Assembly: GCA_964017185.1 (NCBI GenBank) | Contig: OZ024871.1 | Location: 3,921,472-3,985,471, forward strand | DNA length: 64,000 nt | Source of the DNA: Rugalucina vietnamica | Lineage: Eukaryota > Mollusca > Bivalvia > Lucinida > Lucinidae | Direction of reading: 5' to 3' | Shown: piece after piece, positions 11,709 to 21,299 of the stretch | Numbering within the stretch: position 1 is the first letter of the stretch | How the letters are laid out: each line of letters starts with the position of its first letter | Made by a program: the position numbers and the translations under genes | Notes under the pieces: generated by a model | Databases searched by the model: none | The model's input: the letters and a program-made list of their open reading frames with translations, nothing else | Told to the model about the DNA's origin: nothing

Positions 11709-12915
11709 TACAGCTCCGTTTCATTAATAACATACCCCTGCAATGTCGCAAAATAAATTGACCCCGCACCCTGCATTGCATGGCTCATTGCTGGATGGTT
11801 ATTAGTCTGGCCTGGATGAAACTTCTAAAATTTGTGTATACATTTATGTGTGTTAAACTGGTAGTTTGTTTATATTGATCGTGAGCAGTCCGATTGAACA
11901 GGAAGCTGTTTTCGGCATGTACCAAAATTCCGACAGAATTAATGTCAAGTTTTCAACTTTCGGCGATTGGTATTATGTAAGTACTGTGAATACTGCCACT
12001 TTCTGACCTGAATGTTATTCATTGACATCTATTTGATATACATTAAAACTTGCACTGCATTCGCAATACATTTAAAGTTCAGAAATATTGATTACATGTA
12101 AATAGACGCTATTTCCTACATTACAGACATATTTCAAGGAAGCAAAACTGCTCTTAATGTCTACTTCCATCTTAGTGTGCTCTCGCGCGTTTAATATTTG
12201 ATTCGTTGAAGTTTCTCTTGGATGATTACTAATATAAGCCGTCTTGTTAAAATCGCCAGTCACACTATTTCAATCAATTGTATTTAAAAACCATCAAATG
12301 TCCTTAATAAATATATGTTTAAGAATGTCATTACATATCTTAAAACATTGTCATAGGCAGGTACACATTGCATTAGATACAAGGCTATCGTAACTCTCTT
12401 TAAATAATCATGTCAACTGTTAATGATATTCTCAGATGTCCAGGTTTTAAATTTGATAAACTTTCAGACAATTTATGTGCTGAAAACATGCATTTGCATG
12501 GTAGCATTATACAGGGTAGTAGGTATAGTTAGATATTCCATTTCTACTTCAGTACTTTAGCGAATGTGATGCAAGTTTTAAGGTATCTACAATAGATGCC
12601 AATGAACAACATTCATGTCAGAAACTGGCAATATTCACAGTACTTACATAATACCAATCGCCGAAAGTTGAAAACTTGACATTAAATCTACCAGAATTTT
12701 GGTACACGCTGAAAGCAGCTTCCTGTCCAATCTGACTGCTCACGATCAATATAAACAAACTACCAGTTTAACACACATAAATATATACACAAATTGTAGA
12801 AGTTTCATCCAGGCCAGACTAATAACCATCCAGCAATGAGCCATGCAATGTAGGATGCGGGGTCAATTTATTTTGCGACATTGCAGGGGTATGTTATTAA
12901 TGAAACGAAGCTGTA
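11709..12915. mobile_element. Foldback element with about 330-bp arms
   Basis: Left end TACAGCTCCGTTTCATTAAT is inverted at the right end (...ATTAATGAAACGAAGCTGTA, ending 12915). Pairing continues through ACCCCTGCAATGTCGC, TGGCTCATTGCTGG, GGCCTGGATGAAACTTCT, ACTGCTCACGATC-like sequence and CGGCGATTGGTATTATGTAAG to about 12050/12570. The unpaired centre of about 520 bp has no ORF of note. It shares its end motif with 2605-3018. Confidence 0.9.
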
Positions 12916-14207
12916 TATATAAATATTACAACAACACTCTAAACGATTTCCCATTTCATTAGTCAGTAACTGCGCCAAATCCATAGAAATAAATGGAACG
13001 TCTGCCTGGTATTATTGGTAGGCATGCAGATATATATTATCATTTGAATAATCAAGTTCGTCGTACTTTTTCTTTAATCGGAAGTATGATCACTATTTAG
13101 ATGTGCCTGATTTATTACAGGTAAACCGGCATGCACTTTTCTCATATCGATACAGTTAAAAGACCCATACCGAATAGTCGCATTTGACGATTCTCTTGTC
13201 GTTAATATATATCAACAACATGTTTCTTATTATGCTAGAAAGTCAAATTTTCTAATGTTTTACATATTGAACACCTTTTTATCGAAAACAAAAATGCGCT
13301 TTACGCGGTGTCGGAAAAGGGCCGAAAAATCAAAGGGGAAAAACTCTAGCGAGACCAAACCGGAAGTGACGTTTAGTCGTACAAAATATCAGCCATTTAA
13401 ATGAAAGACACACAAAGTAAATGCTTACACCAAAACATTTATCACAAATTTTACACCATGCAAAGCCGACGTTTTACTTTTTCTTGTTCTTTGATAATTA
13501 TCAACATTATCGAAAGTATTTTATAAACAAAACATAAAAGGAAAATATAAATTATGGTACATTACTTGCATGTGAAAATAGCATTTCGCATAAAGTCCCG
13601 CATTTGAACCAGTTTTTATCACTGACAACTTCTCGTAGTTCATAGTCTTTCTTTTGTTACGGCCGCTAAAACAACAAATTTGAATACCCGACACTTTTAT
13701 TACCTTACCTTACGCGGTGTGTATGTCGGTGATCTATGATGTTTTTTTTATGTGACACGCGCCGACACACGCCGCTAGATTGCGGCATATATCACTCGGC
13801 GGCACGTCGCAGATACTCAAAGACATTCCAATCTCATTGAGTAAACGAGTCCACCGACATTGACTTTTGTTCTAGATATCCTAATGCTTGAATTAAGAAT
13901 AGACTACTATTATTTTCATTTAAATTGATCTTTCATTCTACATTTAATCAAATGTACACGCATTTATTATGATATGATTTTTAAGTAAGCGACGTCATGA
14001 GAAGAATTGCATAAACCAAGGTGGAATTCCTATGATTTTATGTGATAAATATATAAGTTGTATTTAAAATGGTAGTAACCCCATACAGTCACGACGCATA
14101 TGCGCATAAGACGTTCAAGCGCAGACACCACGTAATTCATTCATCCCGCCCTCCTGACCTTTATTTATATTTTTAAAAAGGTAGAGACGATGACCGGCTA
14201 GCTGTTA
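12916..14207. other. Unassigned DNA (1.3 kb)
   Basis: TTACGCGGTGT occurs twice (about 13303 and 13711). A GC-rich block near 13755-13812 (GACACGCGCCGACACACGCC) is unlike its surroundings. No gene seen. Confidence 0.35.
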
Positions 14208-14394
14208 AGTGCCGGTCCCACTGAATTGTAAGGAATCGTACGATTTTATTGATAAGACTCCGTATGCAAAATATGTATTTTCTTTTCCAACGTGATTCTG
14301 CCTTCTTAATTTGCACATCGGTGTCAAAGAAATGATTCCCAAATTAATATTAAGACAATCGTAGAGCAATCTTAAGCGCAGTAGGACCGGGACT
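14208..14394. mobile_element. 187-bp MITE with TTA target duplication (PIF/Harbinger-like)
   Basis: The TIRs are AGTGCCGGTCCCACTG at the left and the complement of CAGTAGGACCGGGACT at the right. They are flanked by TTA at 14205-14207 and 14395-14397. A 3-bp TWA duplication is the hallmark of PIF/Harbinger. The interior is non-coding. Confidence 0.7.
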
Positions 14395-15737
14395 TTACGC
14401 GGCTGCATTAAAATATTAACAGAGAGAGAGAGATAGAGAGATGTGGTTCGGAAAACACGACATATGACTTACATGAACAAGTATATCGTAATATTTTCTT
14501 ATGAAAACATGATGAGCGCTCATATACCCATATTTGCGGTTTTGCTTCTTGATCAAAACATTGTTGTCCATACGTGTAATTGTTAATTGAACTTCTGTAT
14601 ATAATGATGGTTGTTTTAACAACTACATGTACCTTTATTATTGTGCGTAACCCCCAAAATAAAGTACGGATTAAATAAGGTCCCTCGGGGCTTGTGTTTC
14701 ATTGGTTAACCGTGTTGATTACACATGATTTGTATTTGTTGATTAACAATAATATTTGCAAAATGTGCTTGAACATCTTTTTATTCGCCGGAATGGAAAA
14801 TGATGTAAGTCATTTTATTTGTACAAGAGAGAGAGAGAGAGAGAGAGAGAGTTTATTTTCGATTTGCAAAACTTAGTCGTCACATTTGCAAATGCATGTC
14901 ATGAGATAATCTCTAATTTGCGAGTAACGGAGCTCACGCTGAATACTTTCGTTCAGACGTTGATCTCTCTCACACACGCGCATGCCGAAAATAAGAATAT
15001 CATTTCGTGTATTCTTACAGCAACATAATCAGCACGGACAATGGCATCAAAACAAGTTTGTGATCGCGCAAGTAATGAAAAAAAAATATGATAAAAAACG
15101 GATGTTTTATCCTTCATGTCACATGTGAAACAATGAAAATTAAATTATTATTTTCCCGAGATTTTAATTTTATAAGAACGGGTAAAAACGGCATGTATTC
15201 CTTATTACTTTGATACTCGGATCTGAAATAACTGCCATTGGATTCGAACTTGGGTAAAGTGCTCAAGGCCTCATGTGTGTGAATGTAGAAAGTGTGAGAT
15301 TTTTAAAACAGCATATAAAATCATTTCCTAATAAAACAAAACTACACAATTTATGGTCAAAATGAACATAATCATGACACGAATGGCCTTGTTAATACGT
15401 TATCCAATGGTCTGACTTTATCGGACTTGTACGAGATGACGTCACAGATACTAAGCCACGCCCAGACAGGTAAGACAGCGGAAAAACCCGGAAACAACCG
15501 ATAATTTGGTTCCGTACTGCAATATTTAAAAAAGTCATTAATTTGTATACCCGCATATGAAATTTTGTTTTTTTGGACATGGATCGATATATTGATATGA
15601 TTTATTTTGATTTTTAATCGAAATAGTACGTGGAATATCGTCTTTAAGATTCAACTTGTGTGTCAAGAAAATAAATAAAACACAGCAGAACGGTCTTTTA
15701 GTAAAAACAATTAGTAAAATTGTGGACTGCTACTAAA
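14395..15737. other. Unassigned AT-rich DNA with two GA microsatellites
   Basis: GA-rich runs lie at about 14420-14442 and 14826-14850. The second one forces RERERE-type chance peptides in two frames. A CRE-like TGACGTCA occurs at about 15437. No gene is supported. Confidence 0.45.
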
Positions 15738-15834
15738 TTGGATTCTCTTAACCATGACAATCAAGCTTATGTTATCGAGGCTTAAGATTCGACTTCCAGG
15801 TACCCCGATGACCTTTTAGACTGAAAATCAATGG
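15738..15834 (+). mobile_element. PLE reverse transcriptase scrap
   Basis: Matches the RT stretch seen intact at 22117-22275 without the insert there: ATTCTCTTAACCATGACAAT, GTTATCGAGGC, TTCGACTTCCAGGTACC, GATGACCTTTT. It preserves the junction TTCGACTTC(T/C)AGGTACC that shows the uninterrupted form of the site broken at 22172. Confidence 0.8.
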
Positions 15835-15861
15835 ATCTTGTATATGTTTTAACTTGAAATA

Positions 15862-16336
15862 CTAAAAATTGTAATATGCAATATGTTGGACAAACTTGTC
15901 AAACTTTGCAAAAACGATTTGGTGAACACTATCGTAGAATCACAAAGCCTAAAAATATCGATGCTTTTCTTTACCAGCATTTTAAACACACTGGTCATTC
16001 TCCCCATAATATTACAGTGCAACCAGTGGAGAAAATTTCATATGATTCTAATTCTTCCACTTCAACCCGCCGGACATATAGTAACTGGAAATTTGAAAAT
16101 AATTTCGGATTCTAGAATTCGCAATATTGTTTCTAAAGGTCCGAAATATAGATTCCCTTCCTACATTAATTTCGACAAATGTAGAGAGAAGATTGCATCT
16201 GCATTAAATGAATTCGGTAATCGATGGTGTAAAGGAGAGGGTGTTGAGGATGGTGCTCTTAAAGTTTGGAAAAGAAGTATTCTCACTTTTGTGGATAAAC
16301 GTATAAAGTTTTATTCACAGAATACTAATCTTTTAC
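15862..16336 (+). pseudogene. PLE GIY-YIG endonuclease half and RT leader (5' part of the interrupted PLE)
   Basis: Translation from 15876 gives MQYVGQTCQTLQKRFGEHYR, the YIG half of a GIY-YIG nuclease with its downstream Arg and Glu/His positions. After a frameshift the other frame gives AGHIVTGNLKIISDSRIRNI, then VSKGPKYRFPSYINFDKC, REKIASALNEFGNRWCKGEG and a FVDKRIKFYSQNTNLLP end. This is the leader that precedes the RT in PLEs. Endonuclease upstream of RT is the permuted order described for the Naiad group. The GIY half is missing (5' truncation). The sequence stops at NTNLLP, and the next codons (P-K-P-K-S) resume at 21303 beyond the 5-kb insertion. Confidence 0.88.
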
Positions 16337-16449
16337 CACAGTATGTTAACTTATTACGTAATCAATGTACAACAATCGGATGTCGATCGTGTGTAAACAG
16401 TGTTTACACATATTCGTGTATAACTAGTTGTCGTTTGTTACACGTTTGT

Positions 16450-17439
16450 CAAAGCGTTTCGCACCTGGAAATTAAAAATTATACTTGATTGGCGTCTGGA
16501 CAATCAGCCCAGGTAAAGTTGACGTTTCTTTCACATTTTTGAATCTTAAAACAGCATAAAATTGTAAAACTCGTTCCAAAGACATTGTTTAACAGACAGA
16601 ACTTGCGCTAAAACAGACCCGCTTTGTGAGAACAGTGTGTTTTTCCAAAGATGTATGGTTTAAATGTAATCCATAAATACCCTATTTCATCAATGTTTAA
16701 TTGATACGGTTGTGGTATCTTACATAATAGGGAAAACTTCCGACAAATAGACGGCCTGCTGTATTTTCGAGTGTCCCATTTTCCGTTATTCCTAATGGAA
16801 AGAGTGTACCATTACATGATGAGTCGATGTACCATTTTCAGTGATGAAAAATTCTTTTAGCTGCAGTAGATGCGTTTAGATCAAAGTATTTTACAATAAA
16901 TAAACTTGTCTTTGTTCTCTACCGTGCAGTTTTCAAAACTTTATGCTGACCACAGATATCAGTTTATTGATTCACGGAATTAATATACAGAAAAAAATCA
17001 CTAAATTGCTGTTTTAGCTCACTTGAGGTGAAAGATAAAACGATAGGTTAAAGAATCAGACTCTTTTCGGCATCCCCGAGTGCGCTCGTCCGTCCAAGTG
17101 TCAACATTTTCAAACATGGATAAACACATTTTTCACGCTTGTTGAAATAACCTGTTTATTTTCGGCTTATACAATGTAGCAGTGTCAAAGGTAGTTCAGT
17201 CACGGCCGTGGTGCCGCTTATAAAATTGCAGTTCTAAGCGAAGAACTGTATGTGTAAGTAAGTCGTCTGTACTGACTATGAGAATGCGTAACCGGGGCAA
17301 TGATATGCGATTAAAATTAGTGGACAATACTACTATTAAAATAACATTGGCCAACGTGTTTTTGTCAGCATATCATGTGTAGTCTGCTCTGTGTGATCTT
17401 CGAAGGGAAAGCCCCTGCAGGGTTTCTCAAGCAAAGTAA
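16450..17439. other. Interior of the 5-kb element, no gene seen
   Basis: About 1 kb of AT-rich sequence without an ORF worth calling. It includes GTTTTAGCTCACTTGAGGTGAAAGAT at about 17012, a possible end scrap of the AGCTCACCTGAG family, not developed further. Confidence 0.4.
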
Positions 17440-17661
17440 ATATATTTGTGCTGTTTGCACATTCTGTGCGTTTTTGTGTTTTTGGTTAAGTTTGGTAAAT
17501 GAGTGGCCACCTACTGGGCAAATAGCTGTTCACTCTGCGTATGATATGTTTTCTTAGTATAAGTACCTGATTGATTATTCAAGTCTTTTGCAACATCGGT
17601 TTTTGGATTGAGAATTCCTTTCTGATTGCGCCATTTCCTGATCATTGCCTACTTTTACCTT
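17440..17661 (+). mobile_element. PLE 3' tail nested in the 5-kb element
   Basis: GCTGTTTGCACATTCTGTGC, GTAAATGAGTGGCCACCTAC, ATGATATGTTTTCTTAGTAT and the terminal GATTGCGCCATTTCCTGATC...TTTTACCTTTTT match the PLE 3' UTR. It is + sense and 5'-truncated. Confidence 0.8.
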
Positions 17662-18409
17662 TTTCTTGCCTTCATCTGCGGCTGTACAGACTGATGTTGA
17701 ACCTGCTCAGAATGATAAACCGAGTTTCATACGGCATGGATAAATTACAATGATTACTTCATACCATATAAATGGTGTCGTAAATTTCGTTTTGTGCAGA
17801 GATAAGCAACTTAGTATATAATTAAATGTGCTGTAAATATCATTCAACGTTTCTCATAATCTGCAGTTAGCACAATATCCTTTCTATACAATTCTCACTT
17901 ACAATTATATATAAAGATTATTTGTTTGAGGTGAATACTAAATATGTTTCATCGAGTAGAATTTTCACGATTGCGCAGCACAATTGAAAAACGATCGAGG
18001 TTGTCAACACACAAGATGACATAGTTTTGCTATTTGCTGAAATAAAAGTACTTTTGTATATTTGAAACAATAATGGCCTGTACAATACCTATAACACGGA
18101 TAGACGGTGAAAATGCAAAATCAAAAATCAGTTATATTTTGTAACCAAATAATGACAATGTTACGTTTTCACGCAGGCAACCCACCATCCTAATCACGCT
18201 CATATAAAAGTTTATTGACTTTGGCTAACATGTCTCAAGAATACCCATTTGTAAAACTGTTGACAGCCGCACGGATTCCCTGGCGCACGGATTCCCTAGC
18301 GCACGGACGGGAACCCCCTATAAGCTCACCTTGTGAACCTTCGGTTCACTTTCGACAAGCCGGGATGAACCGTGACAGAACCGTAGCGCTACCGTGGCAA
18401 ACTGGGGTA

Positions 18410-19117
18410 AAGGCCTGTTTACACATTCACGATTTTTAGCTACGGTGGCAATACGAGTCGCCACGATTTGTAAAATCGTCGTGTACCGTGGTGGTTCGTA
18501 GTAGAACCGTGGTAAATCGTGGCGCTACGGAAGTTTTAAACTGTTTAAAACATTCGTGGCGTATCGTGGCGAATCGTGGTGGTTATTGGGCGTTGCCTAA
18601 TTTGTAGCGCAACCGTAGCGGAATCGTGCTTATCCGTACTGACACCGTAGCTATATTCGCGGCTAATCGTGAGAGATCGTAGCCAATCGTGGAGCTCCGA
18701 AGCAAAAACCGTGGAATCTTTGACTTCACAAACTCTCACGATTCACCACGAATTGTGTACGGCATCCACGGTTTCGCTACAAAATTCCACGATTGGCCAT
18801 GACGGCTACCGCCGTGAATCGTAGTTATACCGTATCGAACCGTACAAGCACTGTGATTATTCGTTGTGCCACCGTGGTTAATCCTCATTCACCGTAGCGT
18901 TGCCGTCATGAATCGTCATTGATTTGTAGCGATACCTTACAGACACCGTACTAATATCGTGGAGATTCTTACTGGAATCGTAGTGACACTGAATATTTCC
19001 ACTTTTCGCCACGATTCATCCCGATCCATCCCGATTTTTCTCACCAAAAGAAATCGGGGTGAATCGGGGTGAATCGTGGTGAATCGTACAGAAAATCGTG
19101 AATGTGTAAACCGGGCT
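18410..19117. mobile_element. TIR element built of degenerate ATCGTGG/ACCGTAG words
   Basis: The ends are GGCCTGTTTACACATTCACG (ATTTT) at the left and the complement of AAAATCGTGAATGTGTAAAC (CGGGC) at the right, a 25-bp near-perfect TIR. Almost the entire interior is made of short degenerate words such as ATCGTGGCGAATCGTGG, ACCGTAGCG and CCACGATT in both orientations. It has no ORF. GC content and word structure differ sharply from the surroundings. I know of no function. Similar CCGGGG/CCGTGA words continue outside at 18260-18409 and 19120-19345. Confidence 0.75.
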
Positions 19118-19119
19118 TA

Positions 19120-19345
19120 CCGGGGAGCCTTCACGATTTTATTAAATATTTAATGCAACCGGGGCGAACTAGGAGGGATGTCAAAAAACGGACAACAGCG
19201 GGGATACACCGGAACAAACCGTGATACCCTGGGCTCGACCGTCATAATCCGGCATAAACCTTCAGTAATCGCAACAACTACGGGTTATTCAGGCAAAATC
19301 CGGGGTTTCACTGGAACACCATCGGCGGAACTGGTGTAAACTGTC
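19120..19345. repeat. CCGG-rich degenerate word block
   Basis: Words such as CCGGGGCGAAC, ACCGGAACAAACCGTG, AATCCGGCATAAACC and CATCGGCGGAACTGG are strewn here, continuing the style seen at 18260-18409. A related block lies at 50680-50900. Non-coding. Confidence 0.45.
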
Positions 19346-19349
19346 TTTA

Positions 19350-19690
19350 ATACCTCTGTCACATATTCACGTATCAGCGGCCTATCGATCACGTATCTAT
19401 GAGATTTTCGATACGACGAGATCTGAACCGTATTTTGTTCGAGCGACGTATGTTGCACGTACGTCTGACGTTCTTACTACGTTCCCGCGTCGTATCAGTG
19501 ACGTATCAGTATTCCTATGAAATTTCACTTTCGTATGTACGGCACATCAAGGCGAATGTTCTACTTACGTATGCCGTATATATGGCGTATAAAATGTACG
19601 ACGGTGACGTATCTGCGACGTATGTACTACGTTCCATTCCTATCTGCGGTGTATCTGTTCTGTACCAATTGCTTTTTAATACCTAGGCGA
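19350..19690. repeat. ACGTATS-rich degenerate repeat
   Basis: The heptamer-like word ACGTATC/ACGTATG/TACGTCG recurs about every 10-25 bp (CACGTATCAGCGG, GATCACGTATCTATGAG, GTGACGTATCAG, GACGTATGTACTACG). It sits next to, but uses a different word from, the ATCGTGG block. Apparent ORFs (19399-19783) are by-products of the word repeat. Confidence 0.55.
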
Positions 19691-20319
19691 AAACAAACGG
19701 TTGTGTTCACTTTCTTCAGGCAATTCGTCGCACATTACAGAGGTGGAAGATGCCACCGGCAAAATCTACATAATCTAGATTAACACCGAAGAAAAAAAAA
19801 CGAGGTGGGGGGGGGGAATCTCCAAGCTCCCCATCCTGGGCGATATCTGCACACTTACTTGATATTGCACACGAAAAATTCTTTTTATGAAACATTGCCA
19901 AATTCTTGACTTGAGGGTCATCGTGCAAAACTGTAAAGTTGGGACGTCAACTCTAATGACGTCATCTAACGTCGCGTGGAATATGACGTCATACCGGGCC
20001 AAAACGTCAGATGAAATTTGTCACTTTCAGATTCAGTTTTAAACAATTTAAGCCGAAAAAAAGAAAATGTCAGCAATATTGATTCAATTGCAAAATGTGC
20101 AAAAATGATATCACTTATGGATATTATCGCGACCTTCGTGTAGATATTTATTTTTTTTTACGCTAACTCTCAACAAAATATCAAATATGAGAAGCAGATA
20201 TTTATATCGCAAGCTCGCGTCCTTCGATATCCCAGCTCGGGACAATATTCACCGATATGAGTGCAATAACTCTATTATATTATCTCATTGTTTCCTAGAA
20301 TGCTTTTGATTATTGGAAT
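19691..20319. other. Unassigned DNA with A- and G-runs
   Basis: An A9 run is followed by a G10 run at about 19790-19816. CGTCATCTAACGTCGCGTGG and GACGTCATACC words occur near 19958-19995. No gene seen. Confidence 0.35.
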
Positions 20320-20460
20320 TGATGTCAGTCAACAGCAAAAGTCATGTCGGGACAATGCCTCCTTTTTATGAGACTTTAACCCAAAATGAGGATGTGATGA
20401 CATCCAACACGTACTTAAAATATAACAAAGGCTGATAATATGCATGGATGGTTTGAGTTT
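20320..20460 (-). repeat. SINE-like dispersed repeat (family S)
   Basis: On the + strand GTCATGTCGGGACAATGCC, TTTTTATGAGACTTTAACCC and GATGTGATGACATCCAAC mirror the unit at 3435-3605 and match 49435-49560 directly. Confidence 0.6.
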
Positions 20461-21160
20461 AACCACTTTTCCTGGGCAGGCTCAAACCAAAATAGTTTAA
20501 CAGTAATCAGATGGTCTTCTTAGAAAGAGTTCATAAATAGGTCATATATAATATTTTCCAAATCATACCTTTACTTAGGTTTGGTTTAACATAAAATGAA
20601 AATCTTATTTTAATGGTCAACGAAACTCGTGCATGTATGAAGAAAGGTAACGAAAGAGTGCGTAAAAGTTGTAGTGGCTACCAAAGTTATTATTAGTGGT
20701 TCAGTAAGTAGTATCAGACATAGTGACCGAAATAACGGGTACATAAACTGCAATAAAAGGATGCATTTACTGCAAGAACGGATGCATTTACTGCAGGAAA
20801 TGGTACATTACTGATTCATATAAAATCATTAAGTCGTACACCTTGCAGTCAAAAAATGGGAAAACTTTAGGTTTGTAGTGGGTGTCTTTTAGAATCAATT
20901 TAGAACCTTTTCTCGGAGGAATCTGATAGAATCCTTTGAACAACCTCTAGATAACTAAAATACCTATTTCATTCACTAGTATAAAGATAGATATATGGCC
21001 TTTTACGTTTAAAAACTCGACATGTAAGCGATCAGTCGGCCACGAGACGTTTGCCTGGGCAGTGAGTTTATCATTGAACAAAAGAATTAAAACACAAAAA
21101 CATACGAAAATACTTGTAACTTACCCTATTCAGGCGACCGTAGCTAAACCATATTATGTC
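20461..21160. other. Unassigned DNA inside the 5-kb element
   Basis: Only a short tandem word is evident (GGATGCATTTACTGCA at about 20760 and 20780). No gene seen. Confidence 0.35.
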
Positions 21161-21299
21161 ACACAGTTTTTCCGAGATGAAACCTCAAATTATAAAGATT
21201 TCCATAAACATGTAACAGACGAATATATGTAATCATTGTTTACACACGATCGACATCCGATTGTTGTACATTGTTTACGTAATAAGTTAACATACTGTG

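Larger units (their letters stand above)
16337..21299. mobile_element. 4,963-bp TIR element with 5-bp TTTAC duplication (Transib/RAG-like ends), no transposase
   Basis: The left end CACAGTATGTTAACTTATTA is inverted exactly at the right end. The arms stay nearly identical for about 60 bp and recognisable for about 85 bp. TTTAC flanks both ends (16332-16336 and 21300-21304). Deleting the element plus one TTTAC fuses ...AATCTTTTAC to CGCCTAAGCCC, giving an in-frame N-T-N-L-L-P-P-K-P-K-S, so the insertion is unambiguous. A 5-bp duplication and a CAC-starting end fit Transib/RAG-like transposons best. That is inference, because I find no transposase. The interior contains other repeats (17440-17661, 18410-19117, 20320-20460). 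Confidence 0.88.

Noticed and set aside
15430-15445. CRE-like TGACGTCA as a promoter element
   Set aside because: A single 8-bp palindrome with no nearby gene or promoter context.
15883-16488. 201-residue ORF as an intact gene
   Set aside because: Its middle is PLE leader read after a frameshift from the GIY-YIG frame. Its last 50 residues are the TIR of the 5-kb element. It is a chimera, not a gene.
19399-20002. Short ORFs in the ACGTATS region
   Set aside because: No conserved features; the word repeat lacks stops by composition.
16337-21299. Claim that the element is a RAG transposon
   Set aside because: Only the ends and the 5-bp duplication fit; there is no RAG1- or RAG2-like sequence, and the nonamer match is loose with a 25-base spacer.
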